Below, piece by piece: positions 60,793 to 64,000 of a stretch of 64,000 bases of DNA (the first letter of the stretch is position 1; each line of letters opens with the position of its first letter). The translations under genes and the position numbers were made by a program. Source of the stretch: an uncultured Thermomicrobia bacterium (lineage in GTDB: Bacteria; Chloroflexota; Chloroflexia; Thermomicrobiales; JALYUS01); the NCBI GenBank assembly GCA_937968015.1, contig CALBSO010000069.1:11426-75425 (forward strand), given 5' to 3'. The notes below the pieces were generated by a model. That model did not search any database, was not told the origin of the DNA, and worked only from the letters and a program-made list of their open reading frames with translations.

Positions 60793-60875
60793 TTTTGAGC
60801 CACAGAGAGACAGAGAAGGGAAGAAGAGCAAAGATTCACTCCGTTCCTTTCTCTCTTTGTATCTTCGTGGTTAAA
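60793..60875. repeat. Inverted element, AACCACAGAGACACAGAG type
   Basis: TTTGAGCCACAGAGAGACAGAG on the left pairs imperfectly with CTCTTTGTATCTTCGTGGTTAAA on the right, which is TTTAACCACGAAGATACAAAGAG when reversed. This is the common bacterial intergenic motif (AACCACAGAGACAC...), present here as a palindrome. Confidence 0.55.
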
Positions 60876-60958
60876 CGTGCCGATCCTTTTGACACGCCCG
60901 GAACCCTCGCGCATACTGCGGCGGGGAGCGAGCGAGCGCGGGCGGGAGGCGGCAGACG

Positions 60959-63865
60959 GTGGGCGTGGTACGGGTGATTGTCGGGGTTCCGCTCCTTCTG
61001 CTGCTCGTTGGTCTCCCCGGTTGGCTCTTTTTCCGATTGTTATTGGTTTACCTTTCCCCCCATTCCCCTGCCATAAAGGGAAAGGGGAGAAATGCGACGC
61101 GAGCCACGAATCGTTCCCCCTCCCGACGCGGGAGGGGGCCAGGGGATGGCCCGCCCGCCCGCACGATCACCGATCTTATCCCCCTCGAATGCGCCTATCT
61201 TGCCCTCGCGCTCGGCGTCTTTGTCGTCGGGCCGGTGGCGCTCGTGCTGGCAATGTGCGGGGTGTATTCGCTCTGGCTGTTGGCGCTGCTTGTCGCGCTC
61301 GGCTCCGCGGCACTCCTGCTCATCGCGCGGCGGCGGGTATTGCCGGTCGTCGCGTGGCAGTGGGATCACGGGGCATGGCTCTGCCTCGGGCTCCTTGCGG
61401 TCGGGGCGGCGCTCTTTCTCCGACCGGGCGAGACGCTAATCGGCGGCGAAGATACCGGTGTCTACTACAACGGCGGTATCGGGATCGCGAAGCAGGGCGG
61501 CATCCTCCTACACGACCCCGTGCTCGCGGATATTGATAGCGACAAGGCGACCGTCCGGCATCTGCTCGGTAACCTGGACAATCGGCGTTACCTCTTCTAT
61601 AGCGATTTGCGACTCACCGGTTTCAACACCGACGGCACGAGTGGCGAGATCATCCCGCAGAACCTCCATCTCTGGCCCGTGTGGCTGGCGATCTTCTATG
61701 GCTTCTTCGGCATCTTCGGCCCCGCCTACGCGCCCGCGCTCTTCGGGTTGTTCGGGCTGCTCGGCCTCGTCCTGCTGGCACGGCGACTCTTTGGCTGGCC
61801 CATCGCGCTGATCGGCGGGCTTTTCCTCGCGCTGAACGGTATCGAGGTCTGGTTCGTCCGACAGACCTACACGGAGCCGTATCAGCAGTTCGCGCTCATG
61901 GCCGCGCTCTTCGGGCACCTCCTGCTGGAAGAACGGCGCGATCCTTCGATAATGCGGCTCGGCGCGGTCGTCGCCGCCTTCGCGCTCGGCAATGCCGCGC
62001 TGACGCACGAAGAGACGCTCTTTCTCCTCCTGCTCGTTGTGGTCTATGCCGTCGTGCTGATCCTGCTGCGCGCATGGCGGCGGGCGCATACATGGTTCTT
62101 CACCCTGCTCGGCGGGATGATTGCGCTCGCTATCGTGCAGGCGGGCGTCTTCGCGCTCGGCTACACGGAAGGGCTTTGGCATCACGTCTACCGCAATATC
62201 TGGGATCAACGCATCCCCCTCGCCGCCGCTGGCATCGTCGGGCTTGTGCTGCTCGTCGTGATTGACCGTTTGCGCGTTCGATGGTGGCCATTTGTGAAGC
62301 ATCCGCGCGCGGGGAGATGGATGCGGTACGCGCTCGCGGCGGGGACAGCGTTGTACGCGATCTATGGCTACATCCTTCGGCCGCATATCCTGACGGGTCA
62401 CGCGGGCACGCTCTCCTCCTACATCGGCGCGCCGACGCCAGCGGGCCACGACGCCAATCTCGTCCGGCTCGGCTGGTACTGGTCGCCGCTCGGCGTGCTG
62501 CTGATCGCCCTCGGCGCGACGCTCCTGATCGGGCGCGACCTGAATCGCCTGACAGGTGGCCTGCTCGCCTTCGCGCTCGTGCATACCGTCGTCTTCGTCA
62601 ATGAAACGTACACCACTGACAGGTATATCTACGCCTTACGCCATGATGTCCCCGTCGTCACGCCCATCTTTGCGCTCTTCGCGGCGTATGCGGTGTGGAA
62701 TTTGCCTAACCCCCTCGCCCCCTTCCCGAAAAGGAAGGGGGAACAGGCAAGGCGAACGGACGTTGGTTCACGAATCGCATTGCCTGAGAGGCAGGCACAT
62801 GCAGCCAGATTCCCCCTCCTTTTCGGGAGGGGGTCCGGAGGTAGGTTCACCCGCACGCTCGGCCTCGCCGCCGCCGCCCTACTCGTACTCTTCTTCGTCG
62901 CGACGCGGGCGGGGACGTGGACGGTGCGACGGTACAGCGGGGCGGAGACGCAACTGCGGCAGATCGCCGAGCAGTTCCCGGCGAACAGCCTGCTCCTATT
63001 CAGCGGTGAGCGCGACCAACCGCACCTCCTCGCAACACCCTTCCAGTTCATCTATGGACGCACCTCGTTCGTTATCAGCACGAACTACCCGCGTGGCGAC
63101 CTACTCGAAGCGTGGCTGAACCGTGAGAGCGCGACGCATCCCGTCTACATCCTGATGGGCAACGACGGCGGCAAGTTGTTCTTCCCGCACACGCGCCTCG
63201 TGCCGGAGACGCGCTTCGGCCCGACCTTCACCATCACGCTCCACGACTTCGAATCGCTCCAACTCCAGAAGCCGCACAATCCGCAGCCGAACGCCCTGCG
63301 CTACACTGTCTACCGCTACGAGCCCGCGCGCTCTGACCCGCCGCTCGGCGCCGCGCCGCTGACGATCACGATGGGGCAGGCGGATGAAAAGTACGATGTC
63401 GCGGGCTTCTACAGCATCGAGCACGACCGCAATGACCCGACGCCCTACCGCTGGACAGGCTCGGTCGCCCTGCTCCGCGTGCCGTGGACGGCCTCCCTCG
63501 CCCAGAACGGCGGCACGATCACGCTCCGTCTCGCGGGCGGCAAACGCCCCGCCGCACTCGTCGAACCCGCGCATGTCTGGGTTATGCTCGATCCCAGTAT
63601 AAATGAATCCGGCCCTCTCCTTGGCCAATTCGACCTGACGCAAGGGTTTGCGGAGTATACGGTCACGATCCCTCCCGGCGCGCTGCCGGTTTCGGACAAC
63701 GGCACCGCCCTGTTGCGGATCACGAGTTGCATTGATCCGGCAAGCAAGGACCCGAAACAGTGCAACGTCTGGTCGCCGCAAGATTACGCGCCACCGAACG
63801 CGCCGATCTATGATCCGCGCTCGCTCGGCGTGCAGGTGCAGTCCGTCACGCTCGCGCCGCGCTAA
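60959..63865 (+). CDS. GT-C-like polytopic membrane protein with large extracytoplasmic domain
   Basis: The 968-aa protein starts at GTG 60959 after GGGAGG. The first 600 residues or so are polytopic with a first-loop acidic motif GGEDTGVYYNGGIGIAKQGG, like GT-C glycosyltransferases (GT39/GT83 type). The last 300 residues are soluble and beta-rich, and should be outside. Two loops contain low-complexity peptides (SPHSPAIKGKGRNATRATN and NPLAPFPKRKGEQARRTDV, each continuing a little) encoded by palindromic repeat elements at about 61060-61150 and 62706-62848. It probably modifies surface glycan or proteins, but the substrate is unknown. Confidence 0.78.
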   Translation: MGVVRVIVGVPLLLLLVGLPGWLFFRLLLVYLSPHSPAIKGKGRNATRATNRSPSRRGRGPGDGPPARTITDLIPLECAYLALALGVFVVGPVALVLAMCGVYSLWLLALLVALGSAALLLIARRRVLPVVAWQWDHGAWLCLGLLAVGAALFLRPGETLIGGEDTGVYYNGGIGIAKQGGILLHDPVLADIDSDKATVRHLLGNLDNRRYLFYSDLRLTGFNTDGTSGEIIPQNLHLWPVWLAIFYGFFGIFGPAYAPALFGLFGLLGLVLLARRLFGWPIALIGGLFLALNGIEVWFVRQTYTEPYQQFALMAALFGHLLLEERRDPSIMRLGAVVAAFALGNAALTHEETLFLLLLVVVYAVVLILLRAWRRAHTWFFTLLGGMIALAIVQAGVFALGYTEGLWHHVYRNIWDQRIPLAAAGIVGLVLLVVIDRLRVRWWPFVKHPRAGRWMRYALAAGTALYAIYGYILRPHILTGHAGTLSSYIGAPTPAGHDANLVRLGWYWSPLGVLLIALGATLLIGRDLNRLTGGLLAFALVHTVVFVNETYTTDRYIYALRHDVPVVTPIFALFAAYAVWNLPNPLAPFPKRKGEQARRTDVGSRIALPERQAHAARFPLLFGRGSGGRFTRTLGLAAAALLVLFFVATRAGTWTVRRYSGAETQLRQIAEQFPANSLLLFSGERDQPHLLATPFQFIYGRTSFVISTNYPRGDLLEAWLNRESATHPVYILMGNDGGKLFFPHTRLVPETRFGPTFTITLHDFESLQLQKPHNPQPNALRYTVYRYEPARSDPPLGAAPLTITMGQADEKYDVAGFYSIEHDRNDPTPYRWTGSVALLRVPWTASLAQNGGTITLRLAGGKRPAALVEPAHVWVMLDPSINESGPLLGQFDLTQGFAEYTVTIPPGALPVSDNGTALLRITSCIDPASKDPKQCNVWSPQDYAPPNAPIYDPRSLGVQVQSVTLAPR
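61060..61150 (+). repeat. Palindromic repeat in frame inside a gene, copy 1
   Basis: Contains CCCCCTCCCG / CGGGAGGGGG (61116-61138, perfect 10-bp stem) followed by CCAGGGGATGG, and an imperfect TCCCC...GGGGA hairpin on the left. Same family as 22720-22762. Located between two membrane segments of the encoded protein. Confidence 0.6.
62706..62848 (+). repeat. Palindromic repeat in frame inside a gene, copy 2
   Basis: Two hairpins, CCCCCTTCC / GGAAGGGGG (62718-62741) and CCCCCTCC / GGAGGGGG (62812-62833), lie in inverted orientation, with flanks CCTAACCCCCTCG and GGTCCGGAGGTAGG and an inner CAGGCAA/TTGCCTG pair. Both spacers of the two in-gene elements contain CACGAATCG. It resembles a REPIN: two inverted REP-like units. 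Confidence 0.65.
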
Positions 63866-64000
63866 ATTCCCCGTATCGCGCGGACAGACTTGGTCATACT
63901 GACCCTCCACATAGACCGGCACTCAGGGGTGGCAAACGATGGCGGCCCTAAGTAGGTAGACAATCATCGTTAGACAGAGATACGCTGATGGCCTCAAAGG
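63866..64000. other. Window end, no gene seen
   Basis: 135 bp after the membrane-protein stop. I see no terminator, ribosome binding site or coding frame that can be supported. Confidence 0.4.

Overview
The window is high-GC bacterial chromosome, densely packed, with mostly short gaps and many start/stop overlaps of the ATGA or GTGA type. I see no rRNA, tRNA, CRISPR array, prophage or transposase. Several features suggest a Chloroflexota-type bacterium, possibly near Thermomicrobia: secreted CAP-domain proteins with a shared C-terminal module, DUF2382/PRC-barrel stress proteins, and a surface-glycan region with O-antigen-ligase-type polymerases but no lipid A genes. That placement is an inference. 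Standard code applies, since TGA, TAG and TAA all serve as stops.

Layout: 0-5.8 kb is metabolism (intradiol dioxygenase, sucCD, an isochorismatase-type hydrolase, an HpcH/HpaI aldolase). 5.8-6.3 kb holds two tiny tandem paralogous genes with their own terminator. 6.4-11 kb is housekeeping (Maf, HAD, RidA) plus a secreted CAP protein. 11-14.6 kb is a DUF2382/PRC stress cluster. 14.6-18.3 kb has an AadA-like nucleotidyltransferase, a GNAT/SAM-hydrolase pair, a formamidase and a truncated MNT-type nucleotidyltransferase. 18.3-24.3 kb and 28.8-34.1 kb carry surface polysaccharide genes (GH-like protein, two O-antigen ligases, nucleotide-sugar epimerase, RfbD, GT2, methyltransferases), interrupted by MFS, WYL, GNAT and thioesterase genes and a DAHP synthase.

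34.1-40 kb looks like one regulated redox unit. It has a histidine kinase and response regulator, a secreted helical protein interrupted by one in-frame TGA, an RnfD/NqrB-like membrane protein fused to a degenerate receiver domain, and an RnfG-like FMN-binding protein. The three transcription units share 11-bp direct repeats of ATGAG half-sites upstream, and two of them share a 5'-leader hairpin. 40-45 kb is a complete branched-chain amino acid ABC importer. 45-47 kb is an SDR gene whose last 28 codons recur exactly 800 bp downstream, beyond a HicAB toxin-antitoxin pair. 47-64 kb holds oxidoreductase, methyltransferase, dehydratase, secreted, amidohydrolase, MFS, S9 peptidase, coiled-coil, hisF and membrane glycosyltransferase-like genes.

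The most unusual feature is a set of degenerate tandem heptamer repeats at gene 3' ends, usually in inverted pairs, that contain the stop codons of the adjoining genes (for example AGCAATG units at 53341 facing CATTGCT units at 53395). A TGA-bearing unit repeated every 7 nt presents stops in all three frames. Other palindromic repeat families sit between genes, and two compound hairpin elements lie in frame inside one membrane-protein gene.
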